This document shows, piece after piece, positions 1 to 7,832 of a DNA stretch of 64,000 nt; positions within the stretch are counted from its first letter, which is position 1, and each line of letters begins with the position of its first letter. Position numbers and translations under genes: made by a program. Below the pieces are notes generated by a model that had not been told where the DNA came from, made no database searches, and was given only the letters and a program-made list of their open reading frames with translations. The stretch comes from Bog-756 sp963699345 (GTDB lineage: Bacteria > Actinomycetota > Acidimicrobiia > Acidimicrobiales > RAAP-2), in assembly GCA_963699345.1 (NCBI GenBank), contig CAVOTL010000005.1, forward strand, positions 1,426,001 to 1,490,000, read 5' to 3'.

Positions 1-193
1 GATCCGGGACCTGGTGGTCGACGGGATCGAGCGGGGCGAGTTCCGCCCGATCGATCCGGACCTCGCCATCACGCTCATCGGCCAGCAGCTCTACGGGGCG
101 ATGGCGGTCCGGGCCGAGGAGCCCCGTCCCCCGGAACGGTCACGGGCGGCGGCCGACACGGTGCAGTTCATCCTGCACGGCCTGTCGGTGTGA
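1..193 (+). CDS. TetR/AcrR-family regulator, C-terminal fragment (partial at window start)
   Basis: The first 64 codons are the tail of a gene that begins before the window, in frame 2 and ending at TGA 191-193. The peptide reads as amphipathic helices (IRDLVVDGIERGEFRPIDPD, then LIGQQLYGAM and VQFILHGL). This is the typical ligand-binding/dimerisation end of TetR/AcrR repressors, where a G-x-x-x-G-E-F-R turn precedes the last helices. The DNA-binding domain is outside the window, so ligand and targets cannot be judged. The next gene is convergent. Confidence 0.6.
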   Translation, partial: IRDLVVDGIERGEFRPIDPDLAITLIGQQLYGAMAVRAEEPRPPERSRAAADTVQFILHGLSV

Positions 194-221
194 AGCACCG
201 GTCCGTGGGGACCCCGGTCGG

Positions 222-1124
222 CTAGTTGCGTCCGCCGAAGATCCGCAGCAGGGCGAGGTACACCATCATCGACGACTGCAGCAGCATGAACGCCGAGAAC
301 CACTCGGCGTCGGCGTCGAAGCCGAGCGCCTCGGCGCGGTCCACGAAGCTGAAGTCCACGAACAGGTTCATGACCGCCAGGACCAGGTAGAGGACCCCGA
401 AGATCAGCAGGCCGCTGATGCCGCTGAGCCCCCAGCCGGTCAGGATGGCCGTGAGCATGACGACCACCATGCCGATGCCGGCCACCAGCGTGATCTTGAA
501 GAACCGCGGTCCGACGCGCACCAGACCGGTCCGGTAGACGCCCCAGACGGCGGCCACCACGGCCACGGTTCCGACGATGGCGAGCGTCACCACGTGCGAG
601 TTCTGGCCGGCGTAGAAGCGGGAGATGACGCCGAGGACGAATCCTTCGACCACGGCGAACACCGGCGCCAGCACCGGGGCGCGGCGGGGTTGGAACGAGC
701 ACCACAGCGCCACCCCTAGGCCCACGAACATGCCCGCCCAGGCCAGGCCCACCGGGGCGTCGGCGATGTAGGCGACGGCACCGACCACGATGGCCAGGAG
801 ACCGAGCAGCCCCGCCTTGTTCAGGGCTCCGTCGGCGGAGAACCGGCGGGCGCCCCCGGCCACGGGAGGAGCCGGCGGCGGCCCCTGGGGCTGCAACTGC
901 CACGCCGCACCGTCCCACAGCCACCAGTTGCCGTCGGGCTGCTGCTTCCAGTTGGTCGGTGTCGTGGCCGGGGCGGCCGTCGCCCCCGGGAAGGTGGTGG
1001 CCATGCGGTTGAAGTTCGACACGGTCCCGAACGACGCCCCGGTCGAGCGCGTCCGCGTGGCGGTGCCACCGGACGGCCTGCCCCCCGAAGGGGTGCCGGG
1101 GGTGGATCCTTGCGTCGAGGTCAT
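222..1124 (-). CDS. Bax inhibitor-1/YccA-family membrane protein
   Basis: A 300-residue integral membrane protein. Residues 1-95 are a cytosolic, Gly/Thr/Pro-rich region with a cluster of tryptophans (WWLWDGAAWQL) resembling the short DUF2510-type W-WDG-W motif. From about residue 105 there are seven hydrophobic segments, ending with a MLLQSSMMVYLALLRIFGGRN tail typical of actinobacterial BI-1/YccA proteins. Family members act as pH-sensitive ion-leak or stress proteins; the bacterial role is poorly defined. AGGAG lies 7 nt before the ATG, and a TACACT -10 box lies 31 nt upstream of the start. The gene is monocistronic, and its upstream neighbour on the same strand ends at 1200. No frame break. 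The Trp-rich extension is the only unusual part. Confidence 0.85.
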   Translation of the reverse strand: MTSTQGSTPGTPSGGRPSGGTATRTRSTGASFGTVSNFNRMATTFPGATAAPATTPTNWKQQPDGNWWLWDGAAWQLQPQGPPPAPPVAGGARRFSADGALNKAGLLGLLAIVVGAVAYIADAPVGLAWAGMFVGLGVALWCSFQPRRAPVLAPVFAVVEGFVLGVISRFYAGQNSHVVTLAIVGTVAVVAAVWGVYRTGLVRVGPRFFKITLVAGIGMVVVMLTAILTGWGLSGISGLLIFGVLYLVLAVMNLFVDFSFVDRAEALGFDADAEWFSAFMLLQSSMMVYLALLRIFGGRN

Positions 1125-1154
1125 GGTCGCTCCTGGTGGTCCGTTTCGCCCTCC

Positions 1155-1160
1155 AGTGTA
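1155..1160 (-). promoter_or_regulatory. -10 box (TACACT) of the BI-1 gene
   Basis: TACACT on the minus strand, 31 nt upstream of the ATG at 1124. The same TACACTGG octamer recurs upstream of the thrC-like gene and the zincin gene. No convincing -35 element is visible. Confidence 0.45.
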
Positions 1161-1199
1161 CCGGTCCGCCCCGACGCCACCCCGTCGGCGGTCCCGGGA

Positions 1200-1472
1200 T
1201 CAGCCCCCGGCGACCGCCGGGACGATCGACAGCGTCTGCCCGGCCGCGACGGGGGTGTCCAGTCCCTCGAGGAACCGGACGTCCTCCTCGTCGAGGAACA
1301 CGTTGACGAACCGGCGCAGGCCGCCCGCATCGTCGAAGATCCGTTCGGCGAAGCCGGGATGGGCGGCGTCGAGGCCCTTCAGGACCTCACCGACGGTGGA
1401 CCCCTCCATCGGGACCTCACCCACCCCTCCGGTGAGCGTGCGCAGCTGCGCGGGGACTCGGACGTTGATCAC
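1200..1472 (-). CDS. MoaD/ThiS-family sulfur-carrier protein
   Basis: A 90-residue ubiquitin-like protein ending in AVAGG, the C-terminal diglycine that MoeB/ThiF-type enzymes adenylate and convert to a thiocarboxylate. It has the beta-grasp pattern of the family: a basic, hydrophobic first strand (VINVRVPAQLRTL), a GSTVGEVL turn, and VNVFLDEEDVRFL before the tail. The GTG start overlaps the stop of the upstream threonine-synthase-like gene by GTGA (1469-1472), so translation is probably coupled and the products made in parallel. No moaA/C/E or thiazole gene is nearby. Its job is therefore more likely sulfur delivery to its partner than molybdopterin or thiamine synthesis. It lies under the SAM riboswitch of the operon. 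Family assignment is sure; partner and substrate are inferred. Confidence 0.88.
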   Translation of the reverse strand: MINVRVPAQLRTLTGGVGEVPMEGSTVGEVLKGLDAAHPGFAERIFDDAGGLRRFVNVFLDEEDVRFLEGLDTPVAAGQTLSIVPAVAGG

Positions 1473-2728
1473 TGGGAGCTCCTCGGGGTGGATGCCGCGT
1501 CGGCCGCCATGGCCTCGGCGAACGAGTCGAGTGTGGGGGCGATGGTGGCCGTCGGGCCGACCACGCCGGCGAGGGCCTCCACCGTCTTCAGACCGTGGCC
1601 GGTGACCATGGCCACCACCCGCTCGTCGGAGCGGACGACCCCCTGGGCGGCCAGCTTGGCCAGGGTGGCGATGGTGACGCCGCCGGCGGTCTCGGCGAAG
1701 ATGCCCTCGGTGCGGGCGAGCAGCCGGATGCCGTCCAGGACCTCCTCGTCGGTCACGGAGGCGCAGGACCCCCCCGACGAACGGATGGCGTCGAGCGCGT
1801 ACCAGCCGTCGGCCGGGTTGCCGATGGCCAGCGATTTGGCGATGGTGTCCGGCTTGACCGGCCGGATGGCGTCCGTGCCCTCGGCGAAGGCCGTCGCCAC
1901 CGGCGAGCACCCGGCCGCCTGGGCCCCCGACACCCGGACGGACGGCTCCTCGTCGAGCAGCCCGACCTTGTACAGCTCGGCGAAGCCCTTGGCCACCTTG
2001 GTCAGCTGGCTGCCCGAGCCGATGGGCACCACGACGTGATCGGGAGCCTGCCAGCCGAGCTGCTCGGCCACCTCGAAGGCCAGCGTCTTGGAACCCTCGG
2101 CGTAGTAGGTGCGCACGTTGACGTTGACGAAGGCCCATTCGGGCTGCTCGCTGGTGAGCTCGGCGCAAAGCCGGTTGACGTCGTCGTAGCTGCCCTGCAC
2201 GGCGAAGACCCGGCCGCCGTAGACCGAGGTCATGGTCACCTTGGCCCGCTCGAGGTCGTGGGGGATCAACACCACGGAGTCCATGCCCGCCCGGGCCGCG
2301 TGGGCGGCGACCGAGTTGGCGAGGTTCCCGGTGGAGGCGCAGGCGGCCACCTTGAACCCCAGTTGGCGGGCCTTGGTCAGGGCGACCGACACCACCCGGT
2401 CCTTGAAGGACCCTGTCGGGTTGGCGGTGTCGTCCTTGATCCAGAGTTCGCCCAGGCCCAGCTCGGCGGCCAGCCGGTCCGCCCGGACCAGGGGCGTGAA
2501 CCCGGCGCCCAGGTCGACCGGCGCGGCGTCGCGCACCGGCAGCAGGTCGGCGTAGCGCCAGATGGTCCGGGGGCCGGCCTCGATCCGCTCCCGGGAGATC
2601 GACGCGGCCACCCGCTCGTAGTCGTAGGTGACCTCGAGCGGCCCGAAACAGAAGTCGCACACGTGCAGGGCTTCGGCCGGATAGGTCCGGCCACACTCAC
2701 GGCATCGCAGGCCCGAAACGAAATCCAC
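1469..2728 (-). CDS. Threonine-synthase-like PLP enzyme, probable SAM-regulated homocysteine synthase
   Basis: A 419-residue fold-type II PLP enzyme of the ThrC family. A four-cysteine zinc-ribbon-like N-terminus (C9, C12, C24, C27) precedes the catalytic domain, and NPTGSFKDR carries the PLP lysine at about K109. ThrC normally converts O-phosphohomoserine to threonine. Two features argue that this copy makes homocysteine instead: it is preceded by a SAM-I riboswitch, a methionine-pathway regulator, and it overlaps a sulfur-carrier gene by GTGA. The analogy is CysM with CysO. I recall a Streptomyces ThrC homologue with a carrier being described as an O-phosphohomoserine-dependent methionine route, but cannot verify that here. 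The GTG start follows GAGGAG by 6 nt. An ordinary threonine synthase remains possible; no other thrC is in view. Confidence 0.85.
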   Translation of the reverse strand: MDFVSGLRCRECGRTYPAEALHVCDFCFGPLEVTYDYERVAASISRERIEAGPRTIWRYADLLPVRDAAPVDLGAGFTPLVRADRLAAELGLGELWIKDDTANPTGSFKDRVVSVALTKARQLGFKVAACASTGNLANSVAAHAARAGMDSVVLIPHDLERAKVTMTSVYGGRVFAVQGSYDDVNRLCAELTSEQPEWAFVNVNVRTYYAEGSKTLAFEVAEQLGWQAPDHVVVPIGSGSQLTKVAKGFAELYKVGLLDEEPSVRVSGAQAAGCSPVATAFAEGTDAIRPVKPDTIAKSLAIGNPADGWYALDAIRSSGGSCASVTDEEVLDGIRLLARTEGIFAETAGGVTIATLAKLAAQGVVRSDERVVAMVTGHGLKTVEALAGVVGPTATIAPTLDSFAEAMAADAASTPRSSQ

Positions 2729-2738
2729 GGCAGTCTCC

Positions 2739-2847
2739 TCATCGCTCGGGCATTGGCACCTGGAACCTCGGACCCCGTCGTGGGTGGTCGTCAGCGCTCT
2801 GGTTGCCGCAGCGTCACAGGGCCCGGTCCCTCAGCTGCTCTGGATGA
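2739..2847 (-). promoter_or_regulatory. SAM-I (S-box) riboswitch
   Basis: Read on the minus strand, the leader has the S-box core in order: CCAGAG, GAGGGACCGGGCCC, TGTGA, GCGGCAACC, a variable P3 arm, then AGGTGCCAATGCC and GATGAGGA. P1 pairs UCAUC (2847-2843) with GAUGA (2743-2739); P2 pairs GCAGC with GCUGC. The 3' P1 strand shares two bases with the GAGGAG ribosome-binding site (2740-2735) of the thrC-like gene. No U-rich terminator follows, so SAM binding most likely hides the Shine-Dalgarno and blocks translation. SAM-I is a better fit than SAM-IV because of the AGGTGCCAAT P4 element. Confidence 0.88.
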
Positions 2848-2855
2848 TGGGATCC

Positions 2856-2886
2856 AGTGTAGGCGATCGACGGACCCACGCGTCAA
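2856..2886 (-). promoter_or_regulatory. Promoter of the riboswitch operon
   Basis: TTGACG (2886-2881) and TACACT (2861-2856) are separated by 19 bp, slightly longer than optimal, and lie just upstream of the aptamer, so a transcript would include the full S-box. Confidence 0.5.
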
Positions 2887-2919
2887 CGCCGACCCGACTG
2901 TCCCGGCCGGCCCTCCCCC

Positions 2920-2925
2920 TACGCT
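2920..2925 (+). promoter_or_regulatory. -10 box (TACGCT) for the gpgS leader
   Basis: TACGCT ends 7 nt before an ATG at 2933. This is the same geometry seen at otsA, sigR, topA and other genes in the window, suggesting a leaderless transcript beginning at or next to the ATG. Confidence 0.4.
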
Positions 2926-2932
2926 CTGGCCC

Positions 2933-2965
2933 ATGGTCGGCCCGCGACGGCTCCTGCGCCGGTGA
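2933..2965 (+). CDS. Possible leader peptide upstream of gpgS
   Basis: A 10-codon ORF (MVGPRRLLRR, then stop) whose ATG sits 13 nt after the first base of a -10 box and whose TGA overlaps the GTG start of gpgS as GTGA. It could load ribosomes onto gpgS by translational coupling, since gpgS lacks a clear Shine-Dalgarno. The alternative is that this is the true N-terminus of GpgS, put out of frame by sequence error. That would need two insertions or one deletion, unlike the single insertions seen elsewhere. Confidence 0.35.
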   Translation: MVGPRRLLRR

Positions 2966-3798
2966 GCGAAGATGAGGGGATGCCGGCACCGGACCCCCAC
3001 GACGGACAGGTCGACGGGCCGGCGCGCGTGCACGACCACACCGAGTTCGACGCCGCCGGGCTGGTCGGGCGCAAGGCGGACCGCACGGTGTCGGTCTGCA
3101 TCCCGGCCCGCAACGAGGCCGCCACCATCGGCCCCATCGTGGATGGCATCGTCTCGTCGCTGACCGCCGCCGGCGGCGGCGTGCCGCTGGTGGACGAGGT
3201 GGTGGTGGTCGACGACGGCTCGACCGACGGCACCGGGGCGATCGCGGCGCGGGCCGGGGCCCGGGTGATCGTCGGCGAGACGGCCAGCGGGGGCAAGGGC
3301 CAGGCCATGCGGGTCGCCCTGCGGGAGGCCCAGGGGGACCTGATCGCCTTCGTCGACGGGGACGTGACCAACTTCGAGCCGCACTTCGTTACCGGGCTGC
3401 TCGGCCCCCTGCTGACCGACGATGCCGTCACCGTCGTCAAGGGCTTCTACCGCCGTCCGCTCAACGGCATCCCGGACGGGGGCGGCCGGGTGACCGAGCT
3501 CATGGCCCGACCCGTCATCGACCTGCTGTTTCCGGCGCTGGCCGTCATCCGCCAACCGCTGGCGGGCGAGACGGCCGCCCCGCGTTGGGTCTTCGAGAAG
3601 TGCCGGCCGGCCGACGGGTACGCCGTCGAACTGGCGCTGCTCATCGACGTGGCCTCCCGGTTCGGCGTCGAGACGATCGCCCAGGTAGACCTCGGGGTCC
3701 GCGTCCACCGCAACCGGCCGCTGTCCGAACTCCGTCCCCAGGCGACCGACATCCTGGCCGCCGCCCTGGCCCGGTCGCCGCTGTCGGGCGGCGACTGA
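2962..3798 (+). CDS. gpgS: Glucosyl-3-phosphoglycerate synthase
   Basis: A 278-residue GT-A glycosyltransferase (family GT81) that transfers glucose from NDP-glucose to 3-phosphoglycerate. This is the first step of glucosylglycerate and, in mycobacteria, methylglucose lipopolysaccharide synthesis. After a 40-residue N-terminal region comes the nucleotide-binding strand SVCIPARNEA, then VVVDDGSTDGT (about 82-92), GGKGQAMR, and the metal-binding FVDGD (about 130-134). GGGRVTELMARP and an H-x-N-R (HRNRPL) near the end are characteristic of GpgS. Length matches the family. The GTG start overlaps the stop of a possible leader peptide. No phosphatase (gpgP) is adjacent; otsA and otsB follow 2.6 kb downstream, so compatible-solute genes are loosely grouped. 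Confidence 0.9.
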   Translation: MSEDEGMPAPDPHDGQVDGPARVHDHTEFDAAGLVGRKADRTVSVCIPARNEAATIGPIVDGIVSSLTAAGGGVPLVDEVVVVDDGSTDGTGAIAARAGARVIVGETASGGKGQAMRVALREAQGDLIAFVDGDVTNFEPHFVTGLLGPLLTDDAVTVVKGFYRRPLNGIPDGGGRVTELMARPVIDLLFPALAVIRQPLAGETAAPRWVFEKCRPADGYAVELALLIDVASRFGVETIAQVDLGVRVHRNRPLSELRPQATDILAAALARSPLSGGD

Positions 3799-3854
3799 AC
3801 CGGGACGACTGAACCGGGACGACGACCGGACCAGGACGACGACCGGACCGGGAC
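3793..3854. repeat. Short imperfect tandem repeats after gpgS
   Basis: Two exact 14-bp copies of GACTGAACCGGGAC (3793-3806, 3807-3820) are followed by two 17-bp copies of GACGACCGGACCRGGAC (3821-3837, 3838-3854), differing at one base. The array starts within the gpgS stop region and fills the gap to the convergent MFS gene. No hairpin or function is evident. Confidence 0.8.
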
Positions 3855-3889
3855 GAATGGATCGGGAGCGTTCGCCCCCGGGACCGGGC

Positions 3890-5436
3890 TCAGGCCACCG
3901 AGCCGGCCGTCTCGCCCGCCAGCACCGGGACGTCGGCCAGGTCGACCGGGGTCGACAGGCGGCGCCGGCCCGGGAGGGCCAGGGCGCACAGGGCCCCGAC
4001 GGCCACGACGGCGGCACCGACGGACACGGCGGGGACGAGCCCCGACACGTAGTCCTGCCCCGAGGCGTAGCCGCCCCGGGAGCTGAACACCGCCCCGAGC
4101 ACGGCGATCCCGAGCACTCCGCCGAGTTCACGGAAGGCGGCGTTGGCCCCCGAGGCCACCCCCTCCAGCGCCTTGGGGAGCGTGCCGAGCACCACCGACG
4201 CCAGCGGCACGAAGAAGAGGGTCATCCCGACCCCGCAGATCACGAACGGGGCCACCATGTCCGCCGTACGGGGTGGTGGGGGTCAGGATCGACGCCAGCC
4301 AGGCGAGGCCGGTGGCCTGCAGGACGAGCCCCGTGACCACCAGGCGCTTGCCGCCCCACCGCTCGGCCAACTGGCCGATGCCCGGGGCCAGGACCATGGT
4401 GATGGCCGTCCACGGGAGCACCCGGATGCCGGCGTCGAGGGGCGAGTAGCCCTGGACCGTCTGCAGGAACTGGGTCAGGAAGAAGATCGACCCGAACATC
4501 CCGAAGCTGAACAGCAGCGCCGTCAGGTTGACGGCGGTGAAGCCGCGGTGGGCGAACAGGCGGATGTCCAGCATCGGGTGGTCGACGTGCAGCTCCCAGA
4601 CCACGAAGGCCGCCAGCAGCAGGGTGCCCACGGTGAAGGAGGCCAGGACCGAGGGTGACGTCCACCCGTGGGCGTTGCCCCGGACCAGACCCAGCACGAC
4701 GCCGAAGAGGCCGGTGCTCACCAGACCGACGCCGGCGAGGTCGAGCGGGGCCGCCGCCCCACGCGACTCGGACAGGCGCCAGCGGGCGAGCGGGAGGAGC
4801 AGGAGCCCGACCGGGACGTTCAGCCAGAAGATGTACTGCCAGGCCCATCCACTGGTGACCGCCCCACCGACCAGCGGGCCGATGGCGACGGCGCAGCCGC
4901 CGATCGCCCCCCAGATCCCGAGGGCGGCATTGCGGCGCTCGGGTCGCACCGCGGCGCTGAGCAGGGTCAGCGACAGCGGCATGATCATCGCCCCGCCGGC
5001 CCCCTGCAGGGCGCGGGCGGCGATGAGCACGCCGATGGACGGCGCCAGGGCGGCGGCGGCGGACGAGGCGGTGAACAGGGCGATGCCGGTGACGAAGACC
5101 CGTCGGCGGCCGAAGCGCTCACCGAGGGCGGCCGCCGACAGCAGCAGCACGGCGAAGGTGAGGGTGTAGGCGTTGACGGTCCACTCGAGGCCCGGAGAGC
5201 CCGGCGTGGAGGTGCACGCGGATCACCGGCAGGGCCGTGGAGACGACCAGATTGTCGAGCGAGGCCATGAACAGGGCCAGACCGGTGATGATCACGGCCC
5301 AGACGGCCCGGGAGCGGGAGGCGCCACCGTCCCCGGCGCCGCCCGGATCCACCGGGGGAGGCGGGGCGGTGCCCGTGCGGCCGACGGCCCCGCCCGTCCC
5401 GGTGCCGGACGGTGCCCGCCCGGACCGCCGGGACAC
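3890..5436 (-). CDS. DHA2-family (EmrB/QacA-type) MFS efflux transporter, frame broken twice
   Basis: Three overlapping frames join into one drug:H+ antiporter of about 510 residues. The first helix reads WAVIITGLALFMASLDNLVV, the DHA2 motif with the helix-1 aspartate. Motif A follows as GERFGRRRVF, then motif C-like GAIGGCAVAIGPLVGG, and further helices to a C-terminal GRRRLSTPVDLADVPVL tail. Single extra bases near 5208 and 4263 break the frame. The GTG at 5436 is the best in-frame start I can find, but the N-terminal 40 residues are uncertain. The TetR gene immediately upstream, on the same strand, and a copy of its operator at 5542-5557 indicate that the pump is the main target of that repressor. 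Substrate unknown. Confidence 0.8.
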
Positions 5437-5538
5437 CCGCCGGGACCGGGGCGCCGTCGGTCATGTCCACGTGGGTCGAGCGGTGGGTCACGGGTGCCCA
5501 CGGGCGTCGCCGGGTGGGCACCGAGGACCCGTCGTCCA

Positions 5539-5557
5539 GTTGTGAGTGGTCACTAAC
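5539..5557 (-). promoter_or_regulatory. TetR operator copy upstream of the efflux pump
   Basis: GTGAGTG-GT-CACTAAC (5542-5557) is a near-perfect copy of the palindrome in the tetR promoter (6305-6320), with one mismatch in the right arm. A CACAAC -10-like hexamer overlaps its end, as at the tetR promoter. This supports joint repression of pump and repressor. Confidence 0.65.
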
Positions 5558-5592
5558 TCTGCGGGGCAAAAAAAGGGGGACGGCAGGCGGAT

Positions 5593-6294
5593 TCATGCGG
5601 GTACCTCCTGGGTGGGGACGGACCCGTCGCTGACGGACCCGGGGGTGGGCACTTCGGTGAGATGCGGCACGGCGACGTCGGCCCCGGGATCATCGGGCTC
5701 CTCGACGTGCAGCCCCTGGACGGCCCGACTGGCCGCCAGGATGGCGTGCGCCTTCTCCGGGGACGGGCAGAGGGCACGGGCCCAGTGATCGGCCACGGAC
5801 AGCAGGTCGATGGCGGCGATGATGTTCATCATCATCCCCATGGAGAAGAACTCCAGGATCTCCTCGTCGGAGCTGCCGGTGCGCTCGTGGACGAGGTGCC
5901 ACAGCACCTCGAACGTGCTGCGGCAGGTGGCGGCGATCTCGGGGTCACCGGGGGCGGCGGCAAAGCCGTGGAGCTGGACCTGGAGCAGCTCGGGATCCTG
6001 GAGCAGCTGGGTGTAGGCCGTCCCCATGGCCTCGCGGGCCGCCTCGCCGTCGAGTCCGGTGCCGGCGCGGGTCATGGCGGCGATGATCCGGTCCGACACG
6101 AGCTCGTAGGTGGCGATGAAGAGCTCCTTCTTGGTGCCGAACAGGCGGAACAGGTACGGCTGGGAGATCCCCGCCCGGGCGGCGATGGCATCGGTGGAGG
6201 TGCCGGCGTACCCCGATCGGGCGAACTCGGTGATGGCCGCGGCCAGGACGGCGGTGCGGCGCTCGGAGGCGGTCATCCGGGTGGAAACCATCAT
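5593..6294 (-). CDS. TetR/AcrR-family repressor of the adjacent MFS pump
   Basis: About 233 residues. The N-terminal helix-turn-helix (AAITEFARSGYAGTSTDAIA, then GISQPYLFRLFGTKKELF) is standard TetR. The C-terminal domain has TetR_C-like helices and an acidic/proline tail. The frame is open from ATG 6303, but that codon lies inside the -10 box. The ATG at 6294 is 13 nt after the first base of the -10 hexamer, matching the leaderless geometry of this genome, so I choose it. A 16-bp palindrome occupies the spacer of its own promoter and recurs before the MFS gene. Autoregulation plus control of efflux is therefore the natural reading. Ligand unknown. Confidence 0.85.
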   Translation of the reverse strand: MMVSTRMTASERRTAVLAAAITEFARSGYAGTSTDAIAARAGISQPYLFRLFGTKKELFIATYELVSDRIIAAMTRAGTGLDGEAAREAMGTAYTQLLQDPELLQVQLHGFAAAPGDPEIAATCRSTFEVLWHLVHERTGSSDEEILEFFSMGMMMNIIAAIDLLSVADHWARALCPSPEKAHAILAASRAVQGLHVEEPDDPGADVAVPHLTEVPTPGSVSDGSVPTQEVPA

Positions 6295-6301
6295 GCGTGC
6301 C

Positions 6302-6330
6302 ATTGTGAGTGCTCACTCACTACCTGTCAA
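6302..6330 (-). promoter_or_regulatory. tetR promoter with operator between -35 and -10
   Basis: Perfect TTGACA (6330-6325), 17-bp spacer, CACAAT (6307-6302). The palindrome GTGAGTG-CT-CACTCAC (6305-6320) lies in the spacer and touches the -10, so bound repressor would exclude RNA polymerase. Confidence 0.75.
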
Positions 6331-6392
6331 GTGGCCCACCACCGGCCGGCTCCGACCGGGTCGAAAGGCCGGGTGACCCCGGTATGACGGGG

Positions 6393-6398
6393 TAGCGT
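6393..6398 (+). promoter_or_regulatory. -10 box (TAGCGT) of otsA
   Basis: TAGCGT followed by 7 nt and the ATG at 6406; no Shine-Dalgarno is present, consistent with a leaderless mRNA. Confidence 0.5.
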
Positions 6399-6405
6399 CC
6401 CGTGC

Positions 6406-7804
6406 ATGGGCCCTGCCGATCGGTCGCTGGCCGACCTCGTCCTGGTCTCCAACCGTGGCCCCCTGGCCTTCCGGATGGAGGACGGCCGTCCCGTCGCCAC
6501 GGCGTCCGGAGGCGGGCTGGCGGGCTCGCTCCACCCGCTCGTGGCGGGCACGGGCGCCACCTGGGTCGCCTCCTCGATGAACGAGGCCGACCGGCTGGCC
6601 GCGGCCGAGGGTCTGATGACCGCCGACGGACTGCGCATCGAACTGGTCGAGCCCGAGCCGGACGTCTACAACCTGGCCTACAACGTGGTCTCGAACGCCA
6701 CGCTGTGGTTCTGCCACCACCACCTGTTCGACTCGGCCCGCCGGCCCCGCACCGACCGCCGGTGGATGGAGGCCTGGGACGCCTACCGCACCTACAACCG
6801 CCTCATGGCCGAGCGGGTGGCCAAGGTGGCGCCGGAGCGGGGCCGGGTGCTGGTCCAGGACTACCACCTGGCCCTCATGGCCCCGGCCCTGGCCGACCTG
6901 CGTCCGGACCTGGCCACCTCCCACTTCACCCACACCCCGTTCGCCGACCCGTCGGTCCTGCGGATGCTCCCCACCGCCGTGGGCGACGAACTCCTGTCCG
7001 CCATGGCCGGGTTCGGCGCCTGCGGGTTCCACTCCGAGCGCTGGGCCGCGGCCTTCCGCGCCGGACTGGCCACGGCCGGTCTGTCCACCGCCGACACACC
7101 GACGTTCGTGGGGCCCCTGTCGACCGACGCCGACCGCCTCCGGTCGTCGGCGTCGGGGTCGGACGTCACCGCCGCGCTCGCCCGCATCGAGGACGCCGTC
7201 GGAGGCTCCGACCGGAAGGTGATCGTGCGCGTCGACCGGATGGAGCTGTCGAAGAACCTGCTGCGCGGGTTCTGGGCCTTCGACGAGCTGCTCGAGCGCG
7301 AACCGCAGCACCGCGGGCGGGTCGTCTTCGTCGCCCTCGCCTACCCGACCCGCCAGGGCCTGCCGGAATACCTCGCCTACCAGGACGAGGTGGAGACCAC
7401 GGTGGAGCGCATCAACGAGCGGTGGGGCACCCCGGGTTGGACGCCGGTCGTCCTCGAGGTCGAGGACGACTACCCCCGGTCGCTGGCCGCGCTCACCCGC
7501 TACGACGTGCTCCTGGTCAATCCGGTGCGCGACGGGCTCAACCTGGTGGCCATGGAGGGCCCGCTGGTCAACTCCCGCGACGGGGTGCTGGCCCTGTCCC
7601 GCGAGGCCGGCGCGTTCGACCGGCTGGTCGGCCGGCGCCCTCGAGATCAACCCGTTCGACGTCACCGACACCGCCACCGTGCTGGCCCGGGCGCTGGCCT
7701 GCGGGGCCGAGGAGCGGGCCACGCGGGCCCGAACGCTGCGGGACGCCGTCGAGGCCCGGCGGCCGGTCGACTGGCTGGACGACCAGCTGGCCGCCGCCCG
7801 CTGA
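6406..7804 (+). CDS. otsA: Trehalose-6-phosphate synthase (GT20), one frame break
   Basis: A GT-B retaining glycosyltransferase of about 465 residues that joins UDP- or GDP/ADP-glucose to glucose-6-phosphate. Seen in order: LVLVSNRGP at the N-terminus, SGGGLAGSLHPL, LVQDYHLALMAPAL, THTPFADPSVLR, GFHSERWAAAF, VDRMELSKNL (the R/K-containing loop), and LVNPVRDGLNLVAME near the donor site. The last 55 codons (GALEINPFDVTDT to DQLAAAR) are in the next frame because of one extra base near 7636. The convergent otsB ends 28 bp downstream, so the two trehalose-pathway enzymes are paired tail to tail. Sequence alone does not exclude glucosylglycerol-phosphate synthase, but the otsB partner favours trehalose. 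Confidence 0.85.
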
Positions 7805-7832
7805 GCCGCCGCCGCCCGCCGCCTCCCGACCG

